Positions 6,238 through 11,092 are shown, numbered from the stretch's first letter. The stretch is DNA of 11,092 nucleotides from Candidatus Pacearchaeota archaeon (GCA_016186375.1 JACPLS010000102.1:1-11092), one strand, 5' to 3'. Numbers and translations: made by a program. The notes: generated by a model not told the origin, from the sequence alone.

Positions 6238-6839
6238 ATTAATCTTTTCTTTTTTAAATATCGCAAGAAAGCAGAAATAATAAACTTATTTAATAAATAT
6301 AATGCAATTAGACTTAAAAGTATTATTACTGCGCCTTTTTCAATACCTTTTAAGATATGCAATAATTCTGTAACTCCTCTTCCCGCTAACCAACCCACAG
6401 TTAAAATTGTTGTAACCCAGCATAATCCTGCAAGACCAACTGCAACGATATATTTCTTAAAACTTTTTGTATTATGGCTAACATAAAGAATAACAACATC
6501 CCTAACACCATAAATAAATTTGGCTAGAAACACAGGAAGAAAATAATTTTTCCCTTTCATCCTCTCAATGAAATTAGCAATGATATTCCTTTTCTTAGAT
6601 AACTTTAATTTTTTCTTTAAGTAATGTGCAAGATTCGAATTTGAAATAAAGTAAAAAATAATATCATGAGTTAATTCTCCAATTAAACCAAAAATAAAGA
6701 CGATCCAAAAAGAAACTTTTCCAGTACCAGCTAAGATACCTAATAATATTAGGGCATCGCCTATAAATAAACCAGCTAAAAAAGCTAATAGCGGAACATA
6801 TAATTGCAAAGAAGTTATTATCACCTCTTGTATTGCCAT
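6234..6839 (-). CDS. DedA-family (VTT domain) membrane protein
   Basis: 201 residues, the usual DedA size. Hydrophobic segments lie at about 10-38, 44-66, 101-121, 131-152 and 168-192. Family marks are the acidic D28 in the first helical hairpin, GLIGELTHDIIFYFIS (51-66) in place of the usual G-x-x-x-G-D-x-x-x-Y block, and KFIYGVRDVVILYVSHNTKS (107-126) matching the conserved R-F-x-P-x-x-R re-entrant loop. The first Arg is Lys and the Pro position is Tyr, with R113 kept. WVTTILTVGWLAGR (141-154) is the late conserved helix. DedA proteins are linked to proton-driven transport and, in some bacteria, undecaprenyl-phosphate or phospholipid movement; the substrate here is unknown. The ATG at 6839 lies 26 nt from a TATA box. 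It is convergent with cbf5 and divergent from the ChaB unit. Confidence 0.85.
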   Translation of the reverse strand: MAIQEVIITSLQLYVPLLAFLAGLFIGDALILLGILAGTGKVSFWIVFIFGLIGELTHDIIFYFISNSNLAHYLKKKLKLSKKRNIIANFIERMKGKNYFLPVFLAKFIYGVRDVVILYVSHNTKSFKKYIVAVGLAGLCWVTTILTVGWLAGRGVTELLHILKGIEKGAVIILLSLIALYLLNKFIISAFLRYLKKKRLI

Positions 6840-6860
6840 TATTATATCAAAGCACAGGTA

Positions 6861-6869
6861 TTTTTAAAT
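6861..6869 (-). promoter_or_regulatory. TATA box of the DedA gene
   Basis: ATTTAAAAA on the minus strand centred 26 nt before the ATG at 6839. Confidence 0.6.
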
Positions 6870-6919
6870 GTTCAGAATTGAATAATACTAATTTTGATGT
6901 CCTAAAAAAACAATTTTTG

Positions 6920-6928
6920 TTTTTAAAT
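6920..6928 (+). promoter_or_regulatory. TATA box of the microprotein/ChaB unit
   Basis: TTTTTAAAT centred about 25 nt before the microprotein ATG at 6949. No equally good box lies before the ChaB start, so both genes probably share this promoter. Confidence 0.55.
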
Positions 6929-6948
6929 CAAAAATAACTGAATATACA

Positions 6949-7020
6949 ATGGAGAAAAATAAAAAATCAAAAAAGGAAGAAAATAATGAAGAAACGGAAG
7001 AGGAAGAAGATGAAAAGTAA
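6949..7020 (+). CDS. 23-residue Lys/Glu microprotein upstream of ChaB
   Basis: ATG at 6949, TAA at 7018-7020. The product is a basic block (MEKNKKSKK) followed by an acidic run (EENNEETEEEEDEK), the same layout as the 33-residue microprotein at 1018. The ATG sits at the leaderless distance from a TATA box and the ORF is followed 17 nt later by ChaB with its own Shine-Dalgarno. It could be a genuine small protein, a leader peptide that tunes ChaB expression, or a transcribed leader that is open by chance. The strict promoter spacing favours translation. Confidence 0.5.
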   Translation: MEKNKKSKKEENNEETEEEEDEK

Positions 7021-7025
7021 TCTAA

Positions 7026-7034
7026 AGAGGAGTG
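7026..7034 (+). promoter_or_regulatory. Shine-Dalgarno deciding the ChaB start
   Basis: AGAGGAGTG immediately precedes the ATG at 7038. A GTG at 7032 lies inside this sequence and is therefore an unlikely start. Confidence 0.6.
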
Positions 7035-7037
7035 AAA

Positions 7038-7271
7038 ATGTCTTATGTAAGTAATGAAAAACTTCCTGAAAGAATAAGGAGGAATCTTCCTGTCAGAGCT
7101 CAGACAATTTTTAGAAAGTCTTTTAATAACGCTGAAAAACAATATAAGAATCTTAATAAGAGAAGGGGAAAAGCCACACTCGAAGAAGTTTCTAATAAAA
7201 TAGCATGGAGCGCTATCAAGAAAAAGTATAAAAAATTTAATGATAAGTGGGTTATCAAAACGATATTTTAA
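7038..7271 (+). CDS. ChaB-family protein
   Basis: 77 residues, the normal ChaB size. The match covers nearly the whole protein: LPERIRRNLPVRAQTIFRKS (9-28), then FNNAEKQYKN (29-38), the RRGKATLEE turn (42-50), and NKIAWSAIKKKYKK (53-66) with the conserved A-W-x-A-[IV]-K-x-x-Y segment. ChaB was named as a putative regulator of the ChaA cation antiporter in E. coli; its molecular role is not settled, and small ChaB proteins occur widely without chaA. No ChaA-like gene is seen nearby. It is the second gene after the Lys/Glu microprotein and is convergent with the ART-like gene. Confidence 0.88.
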   Translation: MSYVSNEKLPERIRRNLPVRAQTIFRKSFNNAEKQYKNLNKRRGKATLEEVSNKIAWSAIKKKYKKFNDKWVIKTIF

Positions 7272-7286
7272 AGATTAGTTACTAAA

Positions 7287-7319
7287 TGTATAATGATTAC
7301 TTATAATATTTAATCCTAA
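7287..7319. repeat. Boundary motif copy 1 (two-block form)
   Basis: Block TGTATAATGATTA (7287-7299), then 10 nt, then TTAATCCTAA (7310-7319). It lies just beyond the 3' end of the ART-like gene, in the convergent spacer with ChaB. The same two blocks recur at 8071-8100. Confidence 0.45.
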
Positions 7320-7342
7320 AAAATAACACAAAAACATCTTTC

Positions 7343-7933
7343 TCACTTAACTAGTAATTCTCTATCTTTTTCTCCAAGAAATTCAATTCTTTCTATAGGG
7401 ATTGCAGAAAAAACAACTATTTCTGGTAGAACAAAACTACTTACATATCTATCTAGTGCAATTCTAGAATTCCAATAGTCTCTATTTCCTTGTGCTAATA
7501 TTTTTCTATATTTTTCTAAGTCTTTAGTTTGTACTAAATCTCTTGCCATTCTTCTAATATGAACGTAATCAAAAACTAGAGCATTATCAGCATCAATCAG
7601 ATTGATTTTCAATAAAGCTAATTTATTTGCTCCTCTTTTACAACAACCGAGCAAATAATCCCAAACATTTATACAATCCCTATATTGAAACCAAGATTGT
7701 GGAACTGATTCAGATAACCCAGATATGGCTGGTAAAGTTGCTTCAGAGGGAACTAAAGATGATTCAATGCCTTGTGAAATTAATCTTCGATGTGGCAATA
7801 TCCAACCCCTTACAGTTTCGCTATTAACCATTTTTTTAGTTATCGGATGTTCAATTAAATAACCCTCTTGTCCGTTTACTATTCCATCCCATCTCGCTGG
7901 ATTTGTATAATGATACATAACCTGTTGTTTCAT
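7343..7933 (-). CDS. Unknown protein with ADP-ribosyltransferase-like ends
   Basis: 196 residues. The N-terminus MYHYTNPARWDGI (6-18) resembles the His-Tyr-Thr strand and following helix of many ADP-ribosyltransferase-fold proteins. The C-terminal LPEIVVFSAIPIERIEFL (169-186) resembles the strand-turn that often carries their catalytic Glu (E171 here) and ends in a [IV]P-x-E-x-I segment. The middle holds a helical WDYLL segment (91-95) and a NLIDADNALVFDY strand pair (111-123). I know no assigned function; the ART reading is an inference from short motifs. The ATG at 7933 is fixed by a TATA box 26 nt upstream. The gene stands alone with its own promoter in the accessory, minus-strand part of the window, next to a toxin-antitoxin pair, which fits but does not prove an effector or toxin role. 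Confidence 0.5.
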   Translation of the reverse strand: MKQQVMYHYTNPARWDGIVNGQEGYLIEHPITKKMVNSETVRGWILPHRRLISQGIESSLVPSEATLPAISGLSESVPQSWFQYRDCINVWDYLLGCCKRGANKLALLKINLIDADNALVFDYVHIRRMARDLVQTKDLEKYRKILAQGNRDYWNSRIALDRYVSSFVLPEIVVFSAIPIERIEFLGEKDRELLVK

Positions 7934-7954
7934 ATTAATTCTCTTAAATAACGG

Positions 7955-7964
7955 TTTATAAAAT
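7955..7964 (-). promoter_or_regulatory. TATA box of the ART-like gene
   Basis: ATTTTATAAA on the minus strand centred about 26 nt before the ATG at 7933. Confidence 0.6.
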
Positions 7965-8107
7965 TATCTTATTGGTTCAACTTGTGTAGGACCAAGATAT
8001 TTTTCACTAGTTAAATAACTAAATTTTTTTACTTTCTTGAAGTGGGGATATATGGATCTATTCTTCAGTCTGTATATGATTATAGATAAGTTAATCCTAA
8101 GGGTCAA
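7964..8107 (-). CDS. Candidate small ORF or gene remnant (TTG start)
   Basis: A 47-codon minus-strand frame from a TTG at 8107 to TAA at 7966-7964. It fills the spacer between the orphan gene at 8150 and the TATA box of the ART-like gene. The product is basic in the middle (FKKVKKFSYL) and ends KYLGPTQVEPIR. There is no ATG, and the frame extends only a few codons further upstream before a stop. An open frame of this length is expected by chance about once in this much AT-rich DNA, so composition alone does not prove coding. It overlaps one copy of the repeated boundary motif. Confidence 0.2.
   Translation of the reverse strand: MTLRINLSIIIYRLKNRSIYPHFKKVKKFSYLTSEKYLGPTQVEPIR
8071..8100. repeat. 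Boundary motif copy 2 (two-block form)
   Basis: Block TGTATATGATTA (8071-8082), 8 nt, then TTAATCCTAA (8091-8100). It differs from copy 1 by one base deleted in the first block and a spacer 2 nt shorter. It lies 49 nt beyond the stop of the orphan gene at 8150. Confidence 0.45.
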
Positions 8108-8149
8108 ATCACTGACGTTTTACTCACGATATAAGAAATTATAATAGAA

Positions 8150-8545
8150 TTAATTATTTTGATAAGGTGGAATCCAAATTCCCCAAACTGCAGCTGCATT
8201 TCTATAAGCATTAATTTCTTTGCCAACAGATTCAGCTAATGATGCAGGATTAACTTTTAAGTCAGAAAGAGCAGCTGAAACAGTTTCTAATCCACCTATA
8301 TGGACAGTTGCTGTTTCCCCATTTGTTGGATCTAAAATTCTAATTCCCAAACCTACTTTATTAGCTCTAATTAATTTTTCATCATAAAGAACCTTTTCTT
8401 CTTCTCCATCAGGAGTTCTTTTACAAAAATAAATATCAGTAATTTTTGAAGTTACTCTTCTACAGCTATCAAGATGTTCTGGAGAAGTTGATAAATCTCC
8501 AGAGTAAACTTTTATACCATTTACTTGATGAATTTCAAATACCAT
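8150..8545 (-). CDS. Orphan hypothetical protein, 131 residues
   Basis: No family is recognised. The sequence looks soluble and alpha/beta: beta-like starts (MVFEIHQVNGIKVYSGDL, 1-18; TDIYFCKRTPDGEEEKVLYD, 36-55), a central GLGIRILDP strand (65-73), then helical segments (ETVSAALSDLKVNPASLAES, 86-105) and a C-terminal AAAVWGIWIPPY. There are two cysteines (C28, C41) and no signal peptide or membrane helix. The ATG at 8545 lies 26 nt from a clear TATA box, so the gene is almost certainly expressed. It sits alone between the ART-like gene and mazEF, on the same strand, with spacers of about 220 and 350 nt around it. Confidence 0.65.
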   Translation of the reverse strand: MVFEIHQVNGIKVYSGDLSTSPEHLDSCRRVTSKITDIYFCKRTPDGEEEKVLYDEKLIRANKVGLGIRILDPTNGETATVHIGGLETVSAALSDLKVNPASLAESVGKEINAYRNAAAVWGIWIPPYQNN

Positions 8546-8566
8546 GATAGTATTACTTTTAAGTGG

Positions 8567-8575
8567 TATTTAAAT
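8567..8575 (-). promoter_or_regulatory. TATA box of the orphan gene
   Basis: ATTTAAATA on the minus strand centred 26 nt before the ATG at 8545; predicts a leaderless transcript. Confidence 0.6.
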
Positions 8576-8647
8576 CTTTTGATTCAACTTCGTAACTATA
8601 AAGCCATTTTCCAATAAAATATGTGGAATTGACAGTAATTAGTAAAC

Positions 8648-8836
8648 CTAATTTAATAGCTTGTCGATAATTTCAGAAGTATATGGTTGTAATTTAATGA
8701 TCCCAGAAAAATTATTGAAAACAGAATAGCTATTTTTATCGTCGATAAGTAATTTGCCTTTATAGTTACTCAACTTCTTTCCAAAGCATTAAACTTTCCA
8801 GTTCACCATCCCACCACTACCCTAAACCCTTTTCAT
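8648..8836 (-). pseudogene. Possible decayed gene with two in-frame stops
   Basis: One minus-strand frame runs from an ATG at 8836 to a TAG at 8650-8648 and is interrupted by TAG (8824-8822) and TAA (8791-8789). The last 46 codons are open and read like a compact protein end (FGKKLSNYKGKLLIDDKNSY, then SGIIKLQPYTSEIIDKLL). A TATA-like sequence lies shortly upstream on the same strand. No family is recognised. In AT-rich DNA an open run of 46 codons is not unusual, so this is only a candidate; a comparison with related genomes would tell. Confidence 0.2.
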
Positions 8837-8864
8837 TAAGAGTTATTCAATTTATATAGGAGAT

Positions 8865-8880
8865 TTAATCCTAAGAATTA
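8865..8880. repeat. Boundary motif copy 3, left repeat of mazEF
   Basis: TTAATCCTAAGAATTA, 17 nt beyond the mazF stop. It contains the exact 10-bp core seen at 7310 and 8091. It matches 15 of 16 bases with the reverse complement of 9487-9502 on the other side of mazEF. Confidence 0.45.
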
Positions 8881-8897
8881 AATACTGAATGTCTTCC

Positions 8898-9230
8898 TTA
8901 ATTTTTCAGAAAAGAACAAATCTTATCTATTATTTCATTAAATTTGTCTTGTTTTAATGAACCTGCTTTATATTTTATTAGTGATTTCTCTATTGAAAAA
9001 ATTTTATCCATTCGAACATAGCTGTTGACTTTTAAGCTACCTTTATGAAAATCTTCTAATTTTATTGAAATTTCTACCGACTTTTCATAGGGCAATCCAG
9101 TTATTTGGCATACTATCAGGTCATCTCCTTTTGGAACTTTAATAACTAGAGAGGGTCTCCTTTTAGCCTCCATTAAATTGGAAAAAGGAAATTCCAGTAT
9201 GACTACATCACCCTTTACAAATCCTTCCAT
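8898..9230 (-). CDS. mazF: MazF/PemK-family toxin (mRNA endoribonuclease)
   Basis: 110 residues, typical for MazF. The family opening is clear: KGDVVILEFPFSNLMEAKRR (6-25) followed by PSLVIK (26-31), matching G-D-[IV]-V-x-x-x-[FL] and the R-P-x-[LV]-V-[IV] strand. CQITG (41-45) matches the conserved strand that carries the Thr/Ser. R25 and T44 are the likely counterparts of the catalytic Arg/Thr pair known in MazF ribonucleases. The C-terminal helix (about 92-108) is also usual. MazF toxins cut mRNA at short sites when the antitoxin is lost. The start overlaps the antitoxin gene by 16 nt and is preceded by a GAGGA-type ribosome-binding site, so the pair is translated from one mRNA. Confidence 0.88.
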   Translation of the reverse strand: MEGFVKGDVVILEFPFSNLMEAKRRPSLVIKVPKGDDLIVCQITGLPYEKSVEISIKLEDFHKGSLKVNSYVRMDKIFSIEKSLIKYKAGSLKQDKFNEIIDKICSFLKN

Positions 9231-9433
9231 ATTCTATCTTCCTCTTTATTGAGCCAAGTTTTTGTCAAAGATTTTTCAGACCATAACGCACTTTCAGGAA
9301 TAGATTTTTTTAAAATTATCTCATTATCTTTCCTAATTACAATTAACTTATCACCCGCCCTTATGTCTTCACGCATATCTAATGGTATCACTACTTGTCC
9401 TCTCGAACTCATTTTAGTTGTATCAATTATCAT
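9215..9433 (-). CDS. mazE: AbrB/MazE-type antitoxin
   Basis: 72 residues. Residues 5-42 form an AbrB (SpoVT-AbrB) swapped-hairpin DNA-binding domain: TKMSSRGQVVIPLDMREDIR (6-25), then AGDKLIVIRKDNEIILKK (26-43). The C-terminal tail (44-72), with LWSEKSLTKTW and KEEDRIWKD, is the part expected to wrap and neutralise the toxin. Dimers of such antitoxins bind palindromes in their own promoter. A matching palindrome at 9434-9453 sits directly upstream here. The ATG at 9433 is at leaderless distance from the TATA box; the ATG at 9412 (M8) is a less likely start. Confidence 0.9.
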   Translation of the reverse strand: MIIDTTKMSSRGQVVIPLDMREDIRAGDKLIVIRKDNEIILKKSIPESALWSEKSLTKTWLNKEEDRIWKDL

Positions 9434-9453
9434 AAATAAGATTAATCTTACTT
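9434..9453. promoter_or_regulatory. Palindromic operator candidate of mazEF
   Basis: A perfect 14-bp palindrome, TAAGATTAATCTTA (9437-9450), extends to 20 bp (9434-9453) with one mismatched pair. It lies exactly between the TATA box (9455-9463) and the antitoxin start codon, which is also the expected transcription start. A protein bound here would block RNA polymerase. It fits autoregulation by the AbrB-type antitoxin. Confidence 0.6.
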
Positions 9454-9454
9454 C

Positions 9455-9463
9455 TATTTAAAT
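9455..9463 (-). promoter_or_regulatory. TATA box of mazEF
   Basis: ATTTAAATA on the minus strand centred 26 nt before the ATG at 9433. Confidence 0.6.
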
Positions 9464-9486
9464 CTTTTGTTTTCCAAAAATAGAAA

Positions 9487-9502
9487 TAATTCTAAGGATT
9501 AA
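9487..9502. repeat. Boundary motif copy 4, right inverted repeat of mazEF
   Basis: The minus strand reads TTAATCCTTAGAATTA, differing in one base from copy 3 at 8865-8880 and in inverted orientation to it. It lies between the mazEF promoter and the 3' end of the ATPase gene. Confidence 0.4.
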
Positions 9503-9566
9503 TGCCTCCACGAGCAGAAGACCAAATAAGTGAATAATCCTCATAGTCATTTAATAAAATGAATCA

Positions 9567-10826
9567 TTATTCAATTTTTTCTAACAACCATTTCCAGACT
9601 GGTTTAACAATCACTTTCTTATTTCCTTTTAGTGCTATTTCTTCTTCTTGGTCGTATGTTAAAATTAATCCTTCTTTTAATTTGAATTTATTCATAGCTC
9701 CCGTTAATCCAGCAATTTCTCTTTCTTTGTTATCCCTTGTTAATTCGTAGCAACATTGAATAGCCTGATTAATCTTAGAGCCTTCTTTAATTACAAAGTC
9801 GCATTCTTTTTTATCTGAATAATAATATATCTCCTTTGCCCTTCTTTTTAATTCTATAAAAGCAATATTCTCAAGAAGTTTCCCATTATCTGGAGTAACT
9901 CTAAATCCCAGATATTTTGCTAGGCCATTGTCAATGCAGTAAACTTTCTTGTTGTGATACATTTGCCTTCTTAGAGAATAATCAAACTTCGGAACTAGGA
10001 AAATAATAAAACTATTTTCTAAATAGCCAAAATAATCTTTTATAGTTGTTGAACTTCCAAGACCGAGAATTTTTTTTATTGAGTTAAAACTTATTTCTTT
10101 AGAGATATTATTAATAGCAAGATTAACTAATTCTTTTAGGCTCCTTTCATTGGTTATTTTATATCTCACCAAAATATCTCGGTAAACAATATTTTCATAA
10201 AGAGTCTTTAAATAATCTGCATTTAGTTCTTTAAGATATTCTGGAAATCCACCATTAATGAAATAGTCTGAAAAGTTACTCTTTATTTTTGCTCGCGATG
10301 CAGTTAGATATACTGACTTTTCAAAAAGTTCAAACTTTTTCAGAGATAGAAACTCTTTAAATGAAAAAGGGAACATCTGCAACATGAGATATCTTCCTGT
10401 AAGATGAGTTCCAAGCTCTTTACTCAACATTGAAGCATTTGAGCCGGTTATGAATACTTTTTTTCTTTCATCATGCAATCTTCTTATAAACCTTTCCCAC
10501 ATAGGGATATTTTGTATCTCATCAAAGTAGAATATTTTTCTCTCTCCATATAATTCTATAAATAACTCTTCCAAAATCTTGAAGTCCTCAACCTTAAAAT
10601 TAATTAGTCTCTCATCATCAAAGTTAAGATAATAACCAGAATGTTTTTTTCTTATTTGGGATAATAATGTAGACTTTCCACATCTTCTTATTCCTGAAAT
10701 AATAATCACAAAATTATTTTTAATGTAAGATTCGACTTTAGAAAATATTTCTCTGTCTACTAAATTCTCCTGCTCTTGCCTGTTGTTCTGGTCAACTATT
10801 ACTTCCTTTAATTCTGTTCTATTCAT
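9567..10826 (-). CDS. DUF4143-type AAA (AAA_14) ATPase
   Basis: 419 residues, standard for this family. The Walker A motif is GIRRCGKST (45-53), Walker B is IFYFDEIQ (98-105), and the sensor-like strand VFITGSNASML (124-134) precedes the LTGRY turn (142-146) with its conserved Arg. A winged-helix-like middle region (about 225-275) is followed by the DUF4143 domain with ENIAFIELKRR (319-329), CDFVI (342-346) and AIQCCYEL (355-362), a pattern like a PD-(D/E)xK nuclease fold whose usual Lys is Cys here (a common variant). Many archaea carry several of these ATPases, often near mobile or accessory genes; their cellular role is unknown. The ATG at 10826 lies 26 nt from a TATA box. Confidence 0.92.
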   Translation of the reverse strand: MNRTELKEVIVDQNNRQEQENLVDREIFSKVESYIKNNFVIIISGIRRCGKSTLLSQIRKKHSGYYLNFDDERLINFKVEDFKILEELFIELYGERKIFYFDEIQNIPMWERFIRRLHDERKKVFITGSNASMLSKELGTHLTGRYLMLQMFPFSFKEFLSLKKFELFEKSVYLTASRAKIKSNFSDYFINGGFPEYLKELNADYLKTLYENIVYRDILVRYKITNERSLKELVNLAINNISKEISFNSIKKILGLGSSTTIKDYFGYLENSFIIFLVPKFDYSLRRQMYHNKKVYCIDNGLAKYLGFRVTPDNGKLLENIAFIELKRRAKEIYYYSDKKECDFVIKEGSKINQAIQCCYELTRDNKEREIAGLTGAMNKFKLKEGLILTYDQEEEIALKGNKKVIVKPVWKWLLEKIE

Positions 10827-10845
10827 GGTTTTATTATGTTTAAGG

Positions 10846-10856
10846 CATTTATAAAC
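10846..10856 (-). promoter_or_regulatory. TATA box of the DUF4143 ATPase gene
   Basis: The sequence GTTTATAAATG on the minus strand is centred about 25 nt before the ATG at 10826. Confidence 0.6.
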
Positions 10857-10938
10857 ATTTCCATTGATAATGGAGATATATGCTATATTATTACTATTAT
10901 AGATAGAATAGGATATTATGGCTTTTTAGAAGAGTAAA

Positions 10939-11092
10939 TTAAAATTCATTTAATATTTCTTTAAGTTTGGTCACACCATCATCTTCAGTAAAATGACTCT
11001 TATTTTTTAAAGTAATAACTCCGGCCCCTAATTTTTTCTTAAAGATTAATTCATTCTCTTTGATAAAATTATAGGGCTCATTACTCAATAAA
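10939..11092 (-). CDS. 3' end of an RBBP9/YdeN-like serine hydrolase (partial)
   Basis: The last 50 codons of a gene whose 5' part lies beyond the window edge; stop TAA at 10941-10939. The readable C-terminus contains SNEPYNFIKENELIFKKKLG, then AGVITLKNKSHFTEDDGVTK and LKEIL. It matches the end of the RBBP9/YdeN alpha/beta-hydrolase family: a [SN]-x-x-P-Y loop, a helix, the K-L-G-A strand, and the G/S-H-F-T-E-D-D-G block holding the catalytic His (33rd readable residue). These are small (about 180-residue) serine hydrolases of unsettled substrate. The nucleophile Ser and Asp cannot be checked here. It is on the same strand as the ATPase gene, with about 110 nt between them. Confidence 0.75.
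   Translation of the reverse strand, partial: LLSNEPYNFIKENELIFKKKLGAGVITLKNKSHFTEDDGVTKLKEILNEF

Larger units (their letters stand above)
8546..8897. other. 352-nt spacer between the orphan gene and mazF
   Basis: This spacer holds the orphan gene's promoter at its left end, a broken minus-strand reading frame (8648-8836), another open minus-strand stretch of 34 codons from about 8547 to 8673 in a different frame with no start codon, a TATA-like minus-strand sequence at 8849-8857, and a boundary-motif copy at 8865-8880. I see no tRNA, hairpin-type RNA or intact gene in it. It may be the residue of a decayed gene. Confidence 0.4.

Noticed and set aside
7970..7995. GGTTCAA sequence suggesting a tRNA T-loop
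   Set aside because: No pairing T stem, acceptor stem or anticodon arm can be found around it.
8071..8116. C/D-box guide RNA: TGATTA-like box C and a CTGA box D
   Set aside because: Box C deviates from the consensus, no internal D'/C' pair is visible, and the first block recurs at 7287 without any box D.
9458..9550. A 30-codon hydrophobic minus-strand ORF between the ATPase gene and mazEF
   Set aside because: It runs into the mazEF TATA box, has no promoter or ribosome-binding site of its own, and its length is expected by chance.
9559..9750. Plus-strand frame opposite the end of the ATPase gene
   Set aside because: It lies wholly within the antisense of a well-supported ATPase coding region and shows no family motif.
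1..11092. CRISPR array, insertion sequence or transposase
   Set aside because: No regularly spaced direct repeats and no transposase-like coding region were seen; the recurring 10-bp motif is spaced by whole genes, not by spacers.

Overview
The window looks like chromosome from an AT-rich archaeon, most likely a small-genome DPANN lineage (Woesearchaeota/Pacearchaeota-like). The archaeal signals are the ribosomal proteins eS19, eL39 and eL31, a Cbf5-type pseudouridine synthase, a class III (prepilin-like) signal sequence, and TATA boxes centred about 25 nt before start codons. That spacing implies leaderless mRNAs for most first genes, while downstream genes of operons carry Shine-Dalgarno-like sequences. 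The lineage is an inference from protein style; no rRNA or tRNA gene is visible.

Left part (1-6237), mostly housekeeping. A small membrane protein overlaps a pilin-like secreted protein and is followed by a 33-residue charged microprotein. Next is an RNA/translation block: a standalone NFACT-R protein overlapping a CRM/YhbY RNA-binding protein, then eS19, a small unrecognised ORF, eL39 and eL31 with a long charged tail. This resembles the familiar archaeal order (RNase P subunit)-YhbY-eS19-PDCD5-eL39-eL31, with NFACT-R in the first slot and an unrelated ORF where PDCD5 would sit. An AlaE-like membrane protein runs convergently into eL31. AlkD (alkyl-base DNA glycosylase), a hypothetical protein and Cbf5 follow on the plus strand.

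Middle (6234-7271): a DedA-family membrane protein on the minus strand, divergent from a two-gene unit made of a 23-residue Lys/Glu microprotein and a ChaB-family protein.

Right part (7272-11092), accessory. All genes are on the minus strand, nearly all with their own promoter: a protein with an ADP-ribosyltransferase-like N-terminus, an orphan hypothetical, a mazEF-type toxin-antitoxin pair with a palindrome between TATA box and start codon, a DUF4143-type ATPase, and the 3' end of an RBBP9/YdeN-like serine hydrolase cut by the window edge. A 10-bp motif (TTAATCCTAA) recurs in the spacers just downstream of three of these genes or modules, a diverged copy lies beyond the mazEF promoter, and two sites share a second upstream block. 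The region therefore looks like consecutive single-promoter cassettes with a common boundary sequence. The spacers also hold short reading frames that may be gene remnants, but their length is what chance would give in such AT-rich DNA.
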